Source: Larus michahellis (Eukaryota; Chordata; Aves; Charadriiformes; Laridae). Taken from it: a stretch of 64,000 nucleotides of DNA. A program made the translations under genes and the position numbers. The notes beneath the pieces are model-generated. The model did not search any database, was not told where the DNA came from, and saw only the letters and a list, made by a program, of their open reading frames with translations. The stretch spans positions 2,983,501-3,047,500 of the forward strand of contig NC_133917.1 in the NCBI RefSeq assembly GCF_964199755.1. The letters run 5' to 3'. This document shows positions 60,560 to 64,000 of this stretch, one piece after another (the stretch's first letter is position 1; the number at the start of each line of letters is the position of its first letter).

Positions 60560-61690
60560 GGGGCCCCGCGAGGTTCCCGGCTACGGCCGCAGGGCAGCCC
60601 GGGCTGTGGGGACCCCCACCGCGGGTGGGCACTGAGGGTCCCCGGGCAGTGCCCCCTCCCCGTGACTGGACGTCACCGTGGTTCACCCCGTGATGGACGT
60701 GGAGACGGGGGTTGCAGCTCATCCTTTCACCCCGTCCTGCCCCCAGGGTGTGGAGTCACGGTGGAGCCGGGTGTACGTGGACCCCGGGGGGATGCTCGCC
60801 CCGGTGGGATGCCCGTCCCAGTGGGATAGCTGTCCTGGAGGGATGCCCTTCCCAGGGATGCCCGTCCTGGGGCTGTGTCCACCCCTGTGGGATTCTTATC
60901 CCAGGGGAAAACTCGCCCCGGTGGGATGCCCGTCCCAGTGGGATGCCCATTCCAAGGGGATGCCCGTCGCGGCGGGATGCCATGCCCGCGGGATGCTCAT
61001 CCCAGGGGGATGCTCTTGCCAGCAGGGCACCTGCCAGCCACAAAGCTGCCACCCCACCTTTGCCACGACCTTTCTCTGGCTGCAGCCAGACCCCACGCCA
61101 GGGTGCGGGGCTGCATGTGGGGCCGGTGGCCAGTCTCGGACACCCCCCCCAGCCCCAGTAACCTCAGTGCCCTCCCTGGCCCCCCTCCTCCCCCGGAGCC
61201 GAGGGGAGCCGTCAGCCCCGGCCGGGAGCAGTGATGGACGATGCTCATTCCCTGTCTGCCGTCTTTTACCTCCCGTGGCCGCTCCCAACGCCCGGCCCCG
61301 GCGGCACCAGTCCCGCCGCCCCGGCAAATTCCAGTGCCGGGGATGCTGCAGCCCAGGTGCCATGGTGATGGGCGCCCCGGCCACGGGGATGGACGCCCCG
61401 GCTGGGAGCGGCGGCAGGGACGGCTGGGCTGGAGACGGGCACGGCGGGAGAGAGAAAAGGGTCTGCAGGGAGGGGATGGTGGAGGGGAGGGCAAAGGAAA
61501 GGAGCAGAAGGGTGGACGGACAGACGGCTGGAGGGACCGATGGCCATGGAACGGGGAGGTGAGCAGATGGAGAGATGATGGACGGACAGACGGAGTGGAG
61601 GGATGAGGGCAGTGGGGGCCGGCTGCCCAGCCCCACAGTTTGGGGGACATTGCTTCCCCCCCACCCCCAGCTCATCCCCTCCCTTCCCCC
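60560..61690. other. Spacer downstream of WNT1, no gene seen
   Basis: GC-rich sequence. From 60790 to 61030 there is a degenerate short repeat around GGTGGGATGCCCGTCCCAG. From 61440 to 61600 there is a purine-rich GGACGGACAGACGG-like stretch. No gene is supported. Confidence 0.5.
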
Positions 61691-61734
61691 GCCCCCCAGA
61701 AATGAATCAGGGCAGGACTGATAAAAATATATCC

Positions 61735-61740
61735 TTTATT
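61735..61740 (-). terminator. Possible distal poly(A) signal of WNT1
   Basis: TTTATT on the plus strand, AATAAA on the WNT1 strand, next to an AT-rich segment. It could serve a longer WNT1 transcript if the proximal signal is skipped. Confidence 0.5.
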
Positions 61741-61894
61741 CTTCTCTAAAGGCTATCAGTGAAACCTGTAACAAAGCATTATTATTAATTATTAATAATT
61801 ATTATTATTTTTTAATTATAAAAAACAGGGCCTGGGGCCAGTGAAGCATGGGGGGGGGGGGGGGGGGCGGCATCAAACCGTCCACAATAAATAT

Positions 61895-61900
61895 TTTATT
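61895..61900 (-). terminator. Proximal poly(A) signal of WNT1
   Basis: AATAAA on the minus strand about 255 bases after the WNT1 stop. A plus-strand G18 homopolymer (61849-61867) lies just beyond, reading as C18 on the WNT1 strand. Confidence 0.6.
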
Positions 61901-62155
61901 TACAGTGAGAAGGGGACCCTACAGAGCCAGAGTGGCTGACGGGTGTCCGGGAAGGTGCACGGCACATCCAGGCCGGCTGCTGGCCCCCGGGACGGGACAG
62001 GACCGGGGTGAGGGGTGGGGGGGGTGGTGGTGGGGGGGGGTGTCCCCAGGGCGCAGCCACACACCCACCCGTGGGCGCCTTCAAACCAGCCGGGCACCCG
62101 TCATGGGGGGTGGCGCAGACCCCCTCCGGGGCTGGGCAGGGTGGTCCCCGGGGGC

Positions 62156-63986
<1,831 letters not shown>

Positions 63987-64000
63987 GGCTCCAGCCCCGG

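Overview
This is a vertebrate chromosome segment, most likely from a bird (inferred). It is extremely GC-rich, most introns are about 80-400 bp, there are long G homopolymers, many short tandem repeats, and no LINE, SINE or DNA-transposon copy that I could recognise. The gene order matches human 12q13: alpha-tubulin, LMBR1L, DHH, RHEBL1, KMT2D, PRKAG1, DDN, with WNT1 on the opposite strand. This fits a gene-dense avian microchromosome of the kind often missing from older assemblies. A non-avian sauropsid cannot be excluded from sequence alone.

Layout. 1-3.8 kb: complete alpha-tubulin coding sequence (4 coding exons, 451 aa). 4.2-10.5 kb: LMBR1L (17 exons, 488 aa), including one U12-type (minor spliceosome) intron. 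12.4-16.7 kb: desert hedgehog (3 exons, 413 aa). 16.8-17.9 kb: a G-rich minisatellite with higher-order structure. 18.25-20.24 kb: a RHEBL1 copy whose reading frame is open but which lacks an ATG, two splice acceptors and two key GTPase residues; it is probably dead or decaying. 21.1-49.75 kb: KMT2D (MLL4), 54 coding exons and about 5,401 aa, complete from the N-terminal PHD cluster to the SET/post-SET domain. 50.2-53.6 kb: PRKAG1 (12 exons, 333 aa). 54.5-55.96 kb: DDN, dendrin (2 exons, 403 aa). 56-61.7 kb: gene-free, holding a 10-bp satellite, a 33-bp repeat and three AT-rich islands that look like regulatory elements. 61.7-64 kb: WNT1 on the minus strand (4 exons, 369 aa), with its start codon 14 bases from the window end.

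How the genes relate. They are independently transcribed neighbours, not an operon. DHH and WNT1 are secreted developmental signals. LMBR1L has been reported to restrain Wnt signalling. KMT2D writes H3K4 methylation at enhancers. PRKAG1 (AMPK gamma) and RHEBL1 (Rheb-like) belong to the energy and mTORC1 axis. The AT-rich islands 3' of WNT1 lie where the mouse Wnt1 enhancer is known to lie. All exon coordinates were read by eye from splice sites and reading-frame continuity, guided by remembered family sequences. No alignment was run.
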